Shown: positions 9,034 through 18,049 of the stretch, in pieces | Layout of the letters: every line of letters starts with the position of its first letter | How positions within the stretch are numbered: position 1 is the stretch's first letter | Assembly: GCA_016235805.1 (NCBI GenBank) | Contig: JACRIY010000032.1 | Span: 1 to 33,022 of the forward strand | Origin: Rhodocyclales bacterium | GTDB lineage: Bacteria > Pseudomonadota > Gammaproteobacteria > Burkholderiales > Rhodocyclaceae | DNA length: 33,022 nucleotides | Reading direction: 5' to 3' | The notes under the pieces: generated by a model | The model's input: the letters and a program-made list of their open reading frames with translations, nothing else | Told to the model about the DNA's origin: nothing | Databases searched by the model: none | Program-made: the position numbers and the translations under genes

Positions 9034-9216
9034 ATGGCGGACAAGAAAATCAAGGTCACGCTGGTCAAGAGCCTGATCGGCACCAAGCAGGACCACCGTG
9101 CCACTGCGCGCGGACTCGGCCTGCGCAAACTCAACAGTTCGGCCATGCTTGAGGATACGCCTGCGGTGCGGGGCATGATCCGGAAGATAGCCTATCTGGT
9201 CAAGTGCGAAGGCTAA
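9034..9216 (+). CDS. rpmD: 50S ribosomal protein L30
   Basis: This is 60 residues (E. coli 59). [30 protein letters not shown] is the conserved L30 core and the protein ends [14 protein letters not shown]. It is packed between rpsE and rplO exactly as in the spc operon of other proteobacteria. It is small, but identity is secure from sequence and context. Confidence 0.96.
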   Translation: MADKKIKVTLVKSLIGTKQDHRATARGLGLRKLNSSAMLEDTPAVRGMIRKIAYLVKCEG

Positions 9217-9226
9217 GGGGAAGACA

Positions 9227-9679
9227 ATGGGTATGGAACTCAACAACCTGAAGCCGGGTGCCGGTTCGAAACACGCGCCCAAGCGGGTCGGTCGCGGTAT
9301 TGGGAGCGGTCTGGGAAAAACGGCTGGACGTGGTCACAAGGGCCAGAAGTCCCGCGCAGGCGGTTTTCACAAGGTCGGTTTTGAAGGCGGTCAGATGCCG
9401 CTGCAGCGTCGTTTGCCGAAGCGTGGCTTCGTCTCGATGACGGCGAGCAGGAACGTTGAAGTGCGTCTCTCCGAACTCGACAAACTTCCGGTCGAGGAAG
9501 TGGACCTGCTGGTATTGAAGCAGGCCGGTGTGATTGCCGGTGACGCTCTTTCGGCAAAGGTCATCCTGTCGGGCAAGCTCAGCCGCAAGATCGCGCTCAA
9601 GGGCGTGGGTGCAACGAAGGGCGCACGTGCGGCTATTGAGGCTGCCGGCGGCTCCGTGGCGGATGTCGCCGCAGCCTGA
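9227..9679 (+). CDS. rplO: 50S ribosomal protein L15
   Basis: This is 150 residues (E. coli 144). [38 protein letters not shown] is the Gly/Arg/Lys-rich N-terminal arm that threads into 23S rRNA. Two ATGs compete, 9227 and 9233; the first is 7 bases after AAGGGG and is preferred, while the second matches the more usual MELN start. L15 is a late 50S assembly protein. Confidence 0.97.
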   Translation: MGMELNNLKPGAGSKHAPKRVGRGIGSGLGKTAGRGHKGQKSRAGGFHKVGFEGGQMPLQRRLPKRGFVSMTASRNVEVRLSELDKLPVEEVDLLVLKQAGVIAGDALSAKVILSGKLSRKIALKGVGATKGARAAIEAAGGSVADVAAA

Positions 9680-9697
9680 TAACGGACGGTAAAGGCG

Positions 9698-11026
9698 GTG
9701 GCGAACAACCAGGCAGCGGCAATCGGGAAGACCGGCAAGTTCGGCGACCTGTGGCGCCGCTTGTGGTTTTTGCTTGGCGCGCTGGTTGTTTACCGCATTG
9801 GTGCGCATATTCCCGTGCCGGGAATCGATCCGGTCAAGCTGGCCGAGTTGTTCCAGGGCCAGCAGGGCGGGATCCTCGGCGTCTTCAACCTGTTCTCCGG
9901 TGGTGCGCTGTCACGCTTTACGCTGTTTGCCCTGGGCATCATGCCGTACATCTCCTCGTCGATCATCATGCAGCTCATGGCGGTCGCGGTACCGTCCATC
10001 GAGCAGTTGAAGAAAGAGGGTGAGGCCGGGCGTCGCAAGATCACCCAATACACTCGCTACGGCACTGTCGCCCTGGCGCTGTTCCAGGGCCTGGGCATTG
10101 CGATTGCGCTGGAATCGCAGGCCGGCCTGGTGCTCGATCCCGGCCCGATGTTCCGCTTCGTCACTGTCCTGACCCTGCTCACGGGCACGATGTTCCTGAT
10201 GTGGGTCGGCGAGCAGATCACCGAACGCGGCCTGGGCAATGGCATCTCCATCATCATCTTCGCTGGCATCGTCGCCGGTCTGCCGAGCGCGTTGGGCGGA
10301 TTGTTCGAACTGGTGCGGACTGGCGCGATGCACGCGATCTCCGCATTGTTCATCTGTGCCCTGGTTGTTCTGGTCACCGGCTTCGTGGTCTTCGTCGAAA
10401 AGGGTCAGCGCAAGATTCTTGTGAATTACGCCAAGCGCCAGGTCGGCAACAAGATCTATGGTGGACAGAGCTCCCATCTGCCCTTGAAGCTGAACATGTC
10501 CGGCGTGATCCCGCCCATCTTCGCCTCGTCGATCATCCTCTTTCCGGCTACCGCCGCAGGCTGGTTCGGATCCGGCGAGGGCATGACCTGGCTCAAGGAC
10601 ATTGCGGCGACGCTGTCGCCGGGCCAGCCCATCTATGTGATCCTTTATGCCGTCGCGATCATCTTCTTCTGCTTCTTCTATACCGCCTTGGTCTTCAACT
10701 CGAAGGAAACCGCGGACAACCTGAAGAAGAGCGGTGCCTTCGTTCCGGGGATTCGCCCCGGCGACCAGACCAGCCGCTACATCGACAAGATCCTTACCCG
10801 CCTGACCCTGGTCGGTGCGGTCTATATCACCCTGGTTTGCCTGATTCCGGAATTCCTGATCCTGAAATGGAACGTTCCGTTCTATTTCGGCGGCACCAGC
10901 CTGCTGATCATTGTCGTCGTGACCATGGACTTCATGTCCCAGGTCCAGGCCTACGTGATGTCGCACCAGTATGAAAGCTTGTTGAAGAAGGCCAATTTCA
11001 AGGGAGCCGGATTCCCCGGTCGTTGA
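9698..11026 (+). CDS. secY: Preprotein translocase subunit SecY
   Basis: This is 442 residues (E. coli 443), starting at GTG. Ten hydrophobic segments are visible, the first at [22 protein letters not shown] near residue 30. The plug-region segment [31 protein letters not shown] and the loop [18 protein letters not shown] are signature SecY. It forms the SecYEG channel for protein export and membrane insertion. It follows rplO by 18 bases and infA comes 3 bases later, so it depends on ribosomal transcription. Confidence 0.98.
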   Translation: MANNQAAAIGKTGKFGDLWRRLWFLLGALVVYRIGAHIPVPGIDPVKLAELFQGQQGGILGVFNLFSGGALSRFTLFALGIMPYISSSIIMQLMAVAVPSIEQLKKEGEAGRRKITQYTRYGTVALALFQGLGIAIALESQAGLVLDPGPMFRFVTVLTLLTGTMFLMWVGEQITERGLGNGISIIIFAGIVAGLPSALGGLFELVRTGAMHAISALFICALVVLVTGFVVFVEKGQRKILVNYAKRQVGNKIYGGQSSHLPLKLNMSGVIPPIFASSIILFPATAAGWFGSGEGMTWLKDIAATLSPGQPIYVILYAVAIIFFCFFYTALVFNSKETADNLKKSGAFVPGIRPGDQTSRYIDKILTRLTLVGAVYITLVCLIPEFLILKWNVPFYFGGTSLLIIVVVTMDFMSQVQAYVMSHQYESLLKKANFKGAGFPGR

Positions 11027-11029
11027 AGT

Positions 11030-11248
11030 ATGGGCAAGGAAGATGTAATTGAAATGCAGGGAGAGGTCATGGAGAATCTCCCGAACGCCACGTTCCGCAT
11101 CAAGCTGGAAAACGGGCACGTGGTACTCGGCCACATCTCCGGGAAGATGCGCATGCACTACATCCGCATCCTTCCTGGCGACAAGGTCACCGTGCAACTG
11201 ACACCTTACGACCTGTCGAAGGCACGTATCGTGTTTCGCGCCAAGTAG
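11030..11248 (+). CDS. infA: Translation initiation factor IF-1
   Basis: This is 72 residues, the universal length. The sequence is a single OB fold: [52 protein letters not shown]-1 occupies the A site during initiation. The position between secY and rpmJ differs from E. coli, where infA is elsewhere, and is typical of betaproteobacteria. The gap to secY is only 3 bases. Confidence 0.97.
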   Translation: MGKEDVIEMQGEVMENLPNATFRIKLENGHVVLGHISGKMRMHYIRILPGDKVTVQLTPYDLSKARIVFRAK

Positions 11249-11274
11249 TCCTGTATTTTTTCCGGAGAAATCCA

Positions 11275-11388
11275 ATGAAAGTTCTGGCTTCGGTCAAACG
11301 TATCTGCCGCAACTGCAAGGTCATCCGCCGCAACGGCGTGGTGAGGATCATCTGCACCGATCCGCGCCACAAGCAGCGCCAGGGTTGA
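11275..11388 (+). CDS. rpmJ: 50S ribosomal protein L36 (zinc-binding form)
   Basis: This 37-residue gene reads [15 protein letters not shown], then [22 protein letters not shown], stop TGA at 11386-11388. The CxxC pair (C11, C14), C27 and H32 are the zinc ligands of the C-plus type L36. A CGGAGA ribosome binding site lies 6 bases upstream. Its stop codon overlaps the -35 box of the rpsM promoter. Confidence 0.96.
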   Translation: MKVLASVKRICRNCKVIRRNGVVRIICTDPRHKQRQG

Positions 11389-11413
11389 TCAGGCGGTAGC
11401 GATCGGATATACT
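11385..11413 (+). promoter_or_regulatory. Sigma70-like promoter of the alpha segment
   Basis: TTGATC (11385-11390) and TATACT (11408-11413) are separated by exactly 17 bases. The -35 overlaps the end of rpmJ. The leader of about 60 bases contains CTTAGC (11412-11417) and its complement GCTAAG (11434-11439). In E. coli S4 represses this operon through a leader pseudoknot; I cannot show an equivalent fold here. Confidence 0.6.
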
Positions 11414-11477
11414 TAGCAGTTTCCCAAATTTCAGCTAAGCCCCCACAACGCAAGGGCGGCGACGAACAGGTAAGCAC

Positions 11478-11843
11478 ATGGCTCGTATAGCAGGCGTCAA
11501 TATCCCGAATCACCAGCACGCCGAGATCGCACTGACGGCTATCTACGGCATTGGCCGCACCCGCGCCAGGAAGATCTGCGACGCCGTCGGCGTCAAGCGG
11601 TCGACCAAGATCAAGGAGCTCACGGACAGCGAGATGGACCGCCTGCGTGAAGAGGTAGGCCGGTTCACCGTCGAGGGCGACCTGCGTCGCGAAGTGACGA
11701 TGAACATCAAGCGCCTCATGGATCTTGGCTGTTACCGCGGCGTGCGTCACCGCCGCGGCCTGCCGGTTCGGGGCCAGCGTACGCGCACCAATGCCCGAAC
11801 CCGCAAAGGGCCGCGCAAGGCGATTTCAATGGGCAAGAAGTAA
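11478..11843 (+). CDS. rpsM: 30S ribosomal protein S13
   Basis: This is 121 residues (E. coli 118). [30 protein letters not shown] is the helix-two-turn-helix N-terminus, and [25 protein letters not shown] the C-terminal tail that reaches the P-site tRNA. S13 forms inter-subunit bridges. It is the first gene behind the alpha promoter; rpsK follows after 15 bases. Confidence 0.98.
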   Translation: MARIAGVNIPNHQHAEIALTAIYGIGRTRARKICDAVGVKRSTKIKELTDSEMDRLREEVGRFTVEGDLRREVTMNIKRLMDLGCYRGVRHRRGLPVRGQRTRTNARTRKGPRKAISMGKK

Positions 11844-11858
11844 ACCAGGAACCAGCAC

Positions 11859-12248
11859 ATGGCAAAGACCGCAACCAAAGTTCGCAAGAAGGTCAAGAAG
11901 AACGTCGCCGAAGGCATCGCCCACGTTCACGCTTCCTTCAACAACACCATCATCACCATCACCGACCGCCAGGGCAATGCACTGTCCTGGGCGACGTCGG
12001 GTGGCGCTGGTTTCAAGGGTTCTCGCAAATCGACTCCGTTCGCTGCCCAGATCGCTGCGGAAGCAGCCGGCAAGGCGGCCCAGGAGTGCGGCGTGAAGAA
12101 CCTGGAAGTCCGCATCAAGGGCCCCGGCCCCGGTCGTGAATCTGCCGTGCGCGCCCTCAACGCGCTGGGCATGAAGATCACCAGCATCACCGACATCACC
12201 CCGATTCCCCACAACGGATGCCGGCCGCCCAAGCGCCGTCGCATCTAA
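11859..12248 (+). CDS. rpsK: 30S ribosomal protein S11
   Basis: This is 129 residues, the same as E. coli. [46 protein letters not shown] is the signature core, and the end [20 protein letters not shown] is invariant. S11 lies on the 30S platform near the Shine-Dalgarno helix. It is packed with rpsM and rpsD. Confidence 0.98.
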   Translation: MAKTATKVRKKVKKNVAEGIAHVHASFNNTIITITDRQGNALSWATSGGAGFKGSRKSTPFAAQIAAEAAGKAAQECGVKNLEVRIKGPGPGRESAVRALNALGMKITSITDITPIPHNGCRPPKRRRI

Positions 12249-12268
12249 GGCAATAAGGACCCGACACC

Positions 12269-12898
12269 ATGGCCCGCAACCTAGACGCCAAGTGCCGCCA
12301 GTGCCGCCGCGAGGGCGAGAAGCTGTTCCTCAAAGGCGAAAAGTGCTTCACCGACAAGTGCTCCGTCGAGCGCCGTTCCTACGCTCCCGGCCAGCATGGC
12401 CAGAAGTCCGGCCAGCGCCTGTCGGGGTACGGCACGCAACTGCGCGAAAAACAGAAAATCCGCCGCATTTACGGCATCCTCGAGCGCCAGTTCCGCAAGG
12501 TGTTCGCCGATGCGGAGCGCAAGAAGGGTCAGACCGGCGAAAACCTGCTCAAGCTGCTCGAAAGCCGCCTCGACACGGTGGCCTATCGCATGGGTTTTGG
12601 CGCCTCGCGTGCCGAGGCTCGCCAGGTCGTGCGCCACAACGGCGTGCTGATCAACGGCAAGCGCGTGAACATCCCGTCCTACAACGTGCGCCCCGGCGAC
12701 GTCATCCAGTTGACCGAAGGCACCCGCGGCCATCTGCGCACCAAGGCGGCCATGGAAGCCGCCGAGTCGCGCGGTTTCCCGGAGTGGATCGAGGTCGATG
12801 CCAAGGCTGGCAAAGGTACATTCAAGGCTCTGCCTGCCCGCGAGGACCTGCCGCCGTCGATCAACGAAGGCCTGGTTGTCGAACTGTATTCGCGTTAA
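12269..12898 (+). CDS. rpsD: 30S ribosomal protein S4 (zinc-binding form)
   Basis: This is 209 residues (E. coli 206). The N-terminus holds four Cys, C9, C12, C26 and C31, making the zinc-finger (C-plus) form of S4, unlike E. coli S4, which lacks it. The S4 RNA-binding domain with LDTVAYRMGFGASRAEARQVVRHNGVLINGKRVNIPS is clear. S4 starts 16S assembly and in E. coli regulates the alpha operon. Confidence 0.98.
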   Translation: MARNLDAKCRQCRREGEKLFLKGEKCFTDKCSVERRSYAPGQHGQKSGQRLSGYGTQLREKQKIRRIYGILERQFRKVFADAERKKGQTGENLLKLLESRLDTVAYRMGFGASRAEARQVVRHNGVLINGKRVNIPSYNVRPGDVIQLTEGTRGHLRTKAAMEAAESRGFPEWIEVDAKAGKGTFKALPAREDLPPSINEGLVVELYSR

Positions 12899-12909
12899 TC
12901 CGTTTCATG

Positions 12910-12936
12910 CGCCTGGCGTCCAGTGGACGCCAGGCG
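12910..12936 (+). other. Perfect 13-base hairpin between rpsD and rpoA
   Basis: Arms 12910-12922 and 12924-12936 are perfectly complementary around one central base. The stem is very GC-rich and no proper T-run follows (TTGCCCATTTG), so full termination is unlikely. It sits 11 bases after the rpsD stop and 17 bases before the rpoA ribosome binding site. It may set the ratio of ribosomal protein to RNA polymerase alpha by pausing or RNA processing. Confidence 0.5.
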
Positions 12937-12958
12937 TTGCCCATTTGAAGGAATGCAC

Positions 12959-13936
12959 ATGCACACACTTCTGAAACCCCGCAGTATCGATGTTCAGCAA
13001 CTCTCGCCGGTGCACGCCCGTGTGGTGATGGAGCCCTTCGAGCGTGGCTACGGCCATACGCTGGGCAACGCGCTGCGCCGCATCCTGCTGTCCTCAATGG
13101 AAGGTGTTGCTCCGACCGAGGTTTCGATCGAGGGGGTGCTCCACGAGTACTCGACGCTGGACGGCGTGCGCGAGGACGTGGTGGATGTGCTGCTCAACCT
13201 CAAGGGCGTGGTGCTCAAGATGCACAATCGTCGTGAGGCGACCCTGACGCTGTCGAAAAGCGGCGAAGGCGTGGTGACTGCCGCGGACATCGAATCCACC
13301 CACGACGTCGAGATCGTCAATCCCGACCACGTGATCGCCCACATCGCTCCGGGCGGCAAGCTCAACATGCAGATCCGTGTCGAGTCCGGTCGCGGTTACG
13401 TTCCGGCCAACCAGCGCGAGATCGCCCGCGAGAACCGCGCCATCGGCCAGATCATGCTCGACGCCTCGTTCAGCCCGGTGCGTCGCGTCAGCTATTCCGT
13501 GGAATCGGCCCGCGTCGAACAGCGCACCGACCTCGACAAGCTGATCCTCGACATCGAAACCAACGGCGCGATCGACAATGCCGAGGAAGCCGTCCGCACG
13601 GCGGCGCGCATCCTGATGGAGCAGCTTTCGATCTTCGCCGATCTTGAAGGCACGCCGGTTTCCGATGTTGCGCCGAAGCAGACCTCCGTGGATCCCGTGC
13701 TGGTGCGTCCGGTCGACGATCTCGAACTTACGGTGCGCTCCGCCAACTGCCTCAAGGCCGAAAACATCTATTACATCGGCGACCTGATCCAGCGCACCGA
13801 AACGGAGCTGTTGAAGACGCCGAACCTGGGCCGCAAGTCGCTCAACGAAATCAAGGAAGTGCTCGCCTCGCGCGGCCTGACCCTGGGCATGAAGCTGGAA
13901 AGCTGGCCGCCCGCCGGTCTGGAAAAGCTCTCCTGA
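12959..13936 (+). CDS. rpoA: DNA-directed RNA polymerase alpha subunit
   Basis: The product is 325 residues (E. coli 329). The start at 12959 is chosen because GAAGGA lies 6 bases upstream; the in-frame ATG at 12953 would touch that site and the frame back to 12923 is not alpha-like. The N-terminal domain has [23 protein letters not shown], the dimerisation helix. The C-terminal domain (about residues 245-320) has [27 protein letters not shown] and the promoter UP-element-binding helix [22 protein letters not shown]. Confidence 0.98.
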   Translation: MHTLLKPRSIDVQQLSPVHARVVMEPFERGYGHTLGNALRRILLSSMEGVAPTEVSIEGVLHEYSTLDGVREDVVDVLLNLKGVVLKMHNRREATLTLSKSGEGVVTAADIESTHDVEIVNPDHVIAHIAPGGKLNMQIRVESGRGYVPANQREIARENRAIGQIMLDASFSPVRRVSYSVESARVEQRTDLDKLILDIETNGAIDNAEEAVRTAARILMEQLSIFADLEGTPVSDVAPKQTSVDPVLVRPVDDLELTVRSANCLKAENIYYIGDLIQRTETELLKTPNLGRKSLNEIKEVLASRGLTLGMKLESWPPAGLEKLS

Positions 13937-13942
13937 TCCGTC

Positions 13943-13960
13943 GCCGGGCCGGTGCCCGGC
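13943..13960 (+). other. Hairpin between rpoA and rplQ
   Basis: GCCGGGC (13943-13949) and GCCCGGC (13954-13960) form a 7-base stem with a CGGT loop, just after the rpoA stop. No T-run follows, so transcription should continue into rplQ. The 95-base gap here is unusually long for this cluster. Confidence 0.4.
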
Positions 13961-14031
13961 ATCCACTCTCTTAAAAACCATTAACCGGCCGCTTGCAATG
14001 CGCGGCGGCCGCACAAAAAAGGGAATTCACC

Positions 14032-14424
14032 ATGCGTCACGGTAACGGACTTCGCAAACTCAACCGAACCTCGGCACACCGCCAGGCGATGCTGCGCAAC
14101 ATGGCGGTTTCGCTGCTGCGCCACGAGGCGATCAAGACTACCCTGCCCAAGGCCAAGGAACTGCGCCGCGTGGTGGAACCCCTGATCACACTGGGCAAGA
14201 AGCCCAGCCTGGCCAATCGCCGCCTGGCCTTCGACCGCACGCGCGATCGCGACATCGTCGGCAAGCTGTTCGACGTGCTCGGGCCGCGCTATGCCGCCCG
14301 TAACGGTGGCTACCTGCGCATCCTCAAGATGGGCTTCCGCGTTGGCGACAACGCACCGATGGCCTATGTTGAACTGCTGGATCGCCCGGCCGGCGAAGTG
14401 GTCGAAGCGCCTGCTGCCGAATAA
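14032..14424 (+). CDS. rplQ: 50S ribosomal protein L17
   Basis: The ATG at 14032 follows an AAAGGGAATT site and gives [24 protein letters not shown], 130 residues (E. coli 127). The C-terminus carries [28 protein letters not shown], diagnostic of L17. L17 lies at the tunnel exit side of the 50S. It is the last gene of the ribosomal string, 16 bases before the terminator. Confidence 0.97.
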   Translation: MRHGNGLRKLNRTSAHRQAMLRNMAVSLLRHEAIKTTLPKAKELRRVVEPLITLGKKPSLANRRLAFDRTRDRDIVGKLFDVLGPRYAARNGGYLRILKMGFRVGDNAPMAYVELLDRPAGEVVEAPAAE

Positions 14425-14440
14425 GGCGTTCAGCGCCAAC

Positions 14441-14468
14441 AAAAAGCCAGGCGTCGCCTGGCTTTTTT
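14441..14468. terminator. Bidirectional intrinsic terminator after rplQ
   Basis: A perfect 13-base inverted repeat (14441-14453 and 14455-14467) has a GCCAGGCG core, is preceded by five A and followed by six T. It therefore works in both directions: it ends the ribosomal string on + and the cysteine operon, whose cysN stop is 19 bases away, on -. Confidence 0.9.
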
Positions 14469-14486
14469 GTGTCTGTTTCGGATGCG

Positions 14487-15785
14487 CTAAAGAATCATTC
14501 CCGCCCCGACCGTGTTGTTGGTGCTTTCATCGATGACGATGAAGGCTCCCGTGGCACGGTTCTCCGCATAACGATCGATGACCAGCGGCTGGGCCAGCTT
14601 GAAGGCGACCCGGGCGATGTCGTTCATGCCGATGCCCCCAACCGGAAGCTGTTGCAGCGAATTGATGTCAAGGCGATAGGCGATGCCGTCGAGCAACCCG
14701 CGTGCCTCGCGTGTCGTCTGCCGGATCAGGTATTTGCGGTTCAGGTCGAGCGGGCTGTCGGCAAGCCAGCATAGCATGGCTTCGAATCGGCGTGTCACCA
14801 GCGCCGACTCTTCCTCGCCGCTGCGCACGATCATGTCGCCGCGCGAGATGTCGATCTCGTCTTCCAGCAGCAGCGTCACCGACTGCTCGGCGACCGCGTG
14901 TGTCAGGGAGCGGCCGCCGATCTGGATGCCCTTGATCCGACTGCGGCGTTCGGAGGGCAGCACCACGACTTCATCGCCGACGGAAATGCTTCCCGACTCG
15001 ACACGGCCCATGAAGCCGCGGTAGTCATGCAGCAGCGGATCGCCGGCCCTCTGCGGGCGGCAGACGTATTGCACCGGGAAGCGGAAGCGCTCGTCGTTTT
15101 CGCTGTGCGCGACCGGCGCCGACTCGAGGACCTCGATCAGCGTCGGCCCTTCGTACCAGCCAAGATTGGCACCACGATCGACCAGCATGTCGCCGTTCAA
15201 TGCCGACAGCGGAATGAAGCGTACGTCGCCGATGCCGAGTTGTCGTGCAAACCCGAGATACTCGTCGCGAATGCGCTCGAAGATCGCGCGGTCGTAACCG
15301 ACCAGGTCCATCTTGTTCACCGCGACCACCAGGTGCGGAATGCCGAGCAGATGAGCCAGGTAGGAATGACGCCGGGTCTGGGTCAGCACGCCTTTGCGCG
15401 CATCGATCAGGATGATCGCCAGGTTGGCGGTGGAAGCGGCGGTGACCATGTTGCGCGTGTATTGCTCGTGGCCCGGCGCGTCGGCAATTATGTACTTGCG
15501 CCTGCCGGTGCTGAAGTAGCGATAGGCAACATCGATGGTGATTCCTTGTTCGCGTTCGGCCTGCAGTCCGTCGGTCAGCAGGGACAGGTCCACCGCTTCC
15601 ATGCCCCGCCGCTGCGAAGTCGTCGCGATGGCGTGCAGGGTGTCGGCCAGGATCGCCTTGGTGTCGTAGAGCAGGCGGCCGATCAGCGTGCTCTTGCCGT
15701 CATCGACGCTGCCGCAGGTGAGGAAGCGCAGCAGGCCGTTGTCCGTGGGGCCTGAGAAACCGGGGATGGATTCGATGGCGCTCAT
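14487..15785 (-). CDS. cysN: Sulfate adenylyltransferase subunit 1 (GTPase)
   Basis: The 432-residue EF-Tu-like GTPase powers ATP sulfurylase: sulfate + ATP gives APS + PPi, driven by GTP hydrolysis. Visible motifs are P-loop GSVDDGKST (residues 25-33), switch II DAPGHEQ (102-108) and NKMD (157-160). The protein ends after the EF-Tu domain-3-like part, without a fused CysC APS kinase. Its ATG overlaps the cysD stop by one base (TGATG), so the two subunits are translationally coupled. It is the last gene of the operon. Confidence 0.96.
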   Translation of the reverse strand: MSAIESIPGFSGPTDNGLLRFLTCGSVDDGKSTLIGRLLYDTKAILADTLHAIATTSQRRGMEAVDLSLLTDGLQAEREQGITIDVAYRYFSTGRRKYIIADAPGHEQYTRNMVTAASTANLAIILIDARKGVLTQTRRHSYLAHLLGIPHLVVAVNKMDLVGYDRAIFERIRDEYLGFARQLGIGDVRFIPLSALNGDMLVDRGANLGWYEGPTLIEVLESAPVAHSENDERFRFPVQYVCRPQRAGDPLLHDYRGFMGRVESGSISVGDEVVVLPSERRSRIKGIQIGGRSLTHAVAEQSVTLLLEDEIDISRGDMIVRSGEEESALVTRRFEAMLCWLADSPLDLNRKYLIRQTTREARGLLDGIAYRLDINSLQQLPVGGIGMNDIARVAFKLAQPLVIDRYAENRATGAFIVIDESTNNTVGAGMIL

Positions 15786-16723
15786 CAGAAATACCCTTCC
15801 TTCTTGCGTTGCTCCATTGCGGCGTCGGAGGCCTGGTCGTCAAGCCGGGTGGCGCCGCGCTCCGTGATCGTGGTGGTCGCCGTTTCGGCGATGATCTTGC
15901 CTACCGTGTCGGCGTCCGATTCGACGGGCGCCGTGCAGGTGCTGTCGCCGACCGTGCGAAAACGCACCCGCAACTGCTCAACCATGTCGCCGTCGTGCGC
16001 CGGGGTCAGTTCCGTCACCGGCTGGAGCAGCCCGCCCCGGCGGATTACCGGGCGCAGGTGGGCGAAGTAGATCGGTGGCAGGGCCAGCCCTTCCCTCTCG
16101 ATGTACTGCCAGACGTCGAGTTCGGTCCAGTTCGAAATCGGGAAGGCGCGGATGTTCTCGCCCTTGTGCACGCGGGCGTTGAACAGGTCCCACAACTCGG
16201 GCCGCTGGTTTTTCGGATCCCAGCCGCCGAACTCGTCGCGGAAGGAAAAGATGCGCTCCTTGGCGCGGGCTTTCTCCTCGTCGCGGCGGGCGCCGCCGAT
16301 GCAGGCATCGAAGCCGAATTCCTCGATGGCTTCGAGCAGGGTCACCGACTGGTGCCGGTTGCGCGACTCGTCGGCCGACTTGAGGCGTACCGTGCCGCGC
16401 GCCATCGAGCTTTCGACCGAGCGCACGATCAGCCGTTCGTTGAGTTCGCAGGCGCGGGCGTCGCGGAAGTCGATGACCTCAGGATAATTGTGCCCGGTGT
16501 CGATGTGCAGCAACGGAAACGGAAAGCGCCCGGGTCGAAAGGCCTTTTCCGCCAGGCGCAGGAGGACGATGGAATCCTTGCCGCCGGAAAACAGCAGGGC
16601 CGGGTTGCTGCACTGGCCCGCCACCTCGCGCAGGATGTAAATGGCTTCCGCTTCCAGCCAGTCGAGGTGGTCGAGGGCGGGGCGGTACAAGGCCGGCGCC
16701 GGATCGAAGATGGGCGCGTTCAT
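15785..16723 (-). CDS. cysD: Sulfate adenylyltransferase subunit 2
   Basis: This is 312 residues (E. coli 302), the catalytic subunit of ATP sulfurylase with CysN. The PP-loop motif SGGKDS lies at residues 46-51, followed by HIDTGHNYPEVIDFRD and the conserved CIGGARRDEEKARAKER. It ends with the family's MEQRKKEGYF. The start overlaps the cysH stop by 4 bases (ATGA) and the stop overlaps cysN by one base. Confidence 0.97.
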   Translation of the reverse strand: MNAPIFDPAPALYRPALDHLDWLEAEAIYILREVAGQCSNPALLFSGGKDSIVLLRLAEKAFRPGRFPFPLLHIDTGHNYPEVIDFRDARACELNERLIVRSVESSMARGTVRLKSADESRNRHQSVTLLEAIEEFGFDACIGGARRDEEKARAKERIFSFRDEFGGWDPKNQRPELWDLFNARVHKGENIRAFPISNWTELDVWQYIEREGLALPPIYFAHLRPVIRRGGLLQPVTELTPAHDGDMVEQLRVRFRTVGDSTCTAPVESDADTVGKIIAETATTTITERGATRLDDQASDAAMEQRKKEGYF

Positions 16724-17502
16724 GCGGCCGCCGTCCCGTCAGCGCCGACTTCCGGCTTGGCGACGCGCTGCAGCTTGCCATCCACCAGATGCAGGCCGCA
16801 TTCCTTGGTTTCCGGGGTCTCCCACCACCAGCGCCCCGCGCGCACGTCCTCGCCGGCCTGAACTGCGCGCGTGCAGGGGGCGCAGCCGATGCTCGGGAAG
16901 TTGCGGTCGTGCAGCGCGTTGTAGGGCACCTTGTTGGCGCGCAGGTAAACCCAGACCTCGCGTTCGCTCCAGTCGGCCAACGGGCTGATCTTGACCAGTC
17001 CGTTGGCGTGATCGAAAGCCACGGGCTTGAGCTTGTCGCGGGTCGGCGATTGCGCGGAACGCAAGCCGGTGATCCAGGCCTGCTTGCCGGCCAGCGCCCG
17101 TTGCAGCGGCTCGATCTTGCGCGCCTGGCAGCAGGCCTTGCGCGCCGCCACGGAATCGTAGAAGCCGTTGATGCCATGCGCGCCGATGCAGTCCTGCACG
17201 GCATCGTGGCGCGGCGCGTAGATCTCGATGCGGCGCTGGTAATGGGCTTCGGCGCGCGCGATCAGCTCATAGGTCTCGGCCGGAAGGCGGCCGGTGTCCA
17301 GCGAAAAGATGCCGATCGCCAGGCGCTCGCTCCAGATCATGTCGGTCAGCACCATGTCCTCTGCGCCCAGGCTGTTGGCGAACACCACAGGCGCGTAGTC
17401 GCGGGCGACGTCGCGCAGCAGTTGTTTGGCACGGACGGCCTTCTCGGCCACGGCGGCGACCAGTTCGAGGTCGGCCAGATCGGGGATGTTTTCGCGCAGC
17501 AT
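16720..17502 (-). CDS. cysH: Adenylylsulfate (APS) reductase
   Basis: The ATG at 17502 lies 7 bases after AAGGAG and gives 260 residues; a longer open frame to 17646 lacks similarity. Thioredoxin-dependent reduction of APS to sulfite + AMP is predicted. The Cys pattern C124-C125 with C207-x2-C210 binds the [4Fe-4S] cluster that marks APS rather than PAPS reductases, and C235 in ECGLH is the catalytic Cys. This fits the absence of an APS kinase gene in the operon. Confidence 0.95.
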   Translation of the reverse strand: MLRENIPDLADLELVAAVAEKAVRAKQLLRDVARDYAPVVFANSLGAEDMVLTDMIWSERLAIGIFSLDTGRLPAETYELIARAEAHYQRRIEIYAPRHDAVQDCIGAHGINGFYDSVAARKACCQARKIEPLQRALAGKQAWITGLRSAQSPTRDKLKPVAFDHANGLVKISPLADWSEREVWVYLRANKVPYNALHDRNFPSIGCAPCTRAVQAGEDVRAGRWWWETPETKECGLHLVDGKLQRVAKPEVGADGTAAA

Positions 17503-17527
17503 GATGCGGCTCCTTGGGTAATGCAGT

Positions 17528-18049
17528 TCAGGCGGCCCGTCGGCGGAACAGGGGTAGCGGCTGGACCGCGTCGCCCTGGTAGCTCTCGGGGAAGTCGTCG
17601 AAGGCGGCCAGAGCGTCCTCCGCGCTCTTGCCCTCGCCGATGACAAAGGCGTCGAAGCCGACGCGGTTGAGGAAGAAAAGCTGGTCGCGGCCGATGTCGC
17701 CGAAGGCGCGCAGCTCGCCGTCGTAGCCGTAGCGTTCGCGCAGCAGGCGGGCGGTGGAATAGCCGCGGCCGTCGGCGAACTTCGGGAAATGCACGGCGAT
17801 CACCGTGAAGTCGTCGATGTCGGCAGCGATTTCGGCGAGATCGTCTTCGGGCGCAAGCCAGATGCCCAGTGGCGTACCGTGTTCGTATTCGCGGTGGATC
17901 AGGCAGGCCTTCTTTGCCTTCCACACCGCGACGGGCACCAGCAGCGGGCCGACCGGCAGGCAGACGTCGATGGGTGCCTTGCCGTCGACCAGGTTCACGA
18001 CTTTCCATGCGTCGTCCTGCAGACGACGTTCCTTGATGAGCTTAGCCAT
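17528..18049 (-). CDS. DUF934 family protein of sulfate assimilation operon
   Basis: The ATG at 18049 is preceded by AAGGAGAG and gives 173 residues. The sequence matches the DUF934 family: VHFPKFADGRGYSTARLLRERYGY in the middle and GDIGRDQLFFLNRVGFDAF after it. No enzyme motif, signal peptide or membrane segment is visible. The family is a steady neighbour of cysI/cysH in proteobacteria but has, to my knowledge, no proven function. It overlaps cysI by 8 bases and precedes cysH by 25, so a role in sulfite or APS reduction is likely by context only. Confidence 0.88.
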   Translation of the reverse strand: MAKLIKERRLQDDAWKVVNLVDGKAPIDVCLPVGPLLVPVAVWKAKKACLIHREYEHGTPLGIWLAPEDDLAEIAADIDDFTVIAVHFPKFADGRGYSTARLLRERYGYDGELRAFGDIGRDQLFFLNRVGFDAFVIGEGKSAEDALAAFDDFPESYQGDAVQPLPLFRRRAA

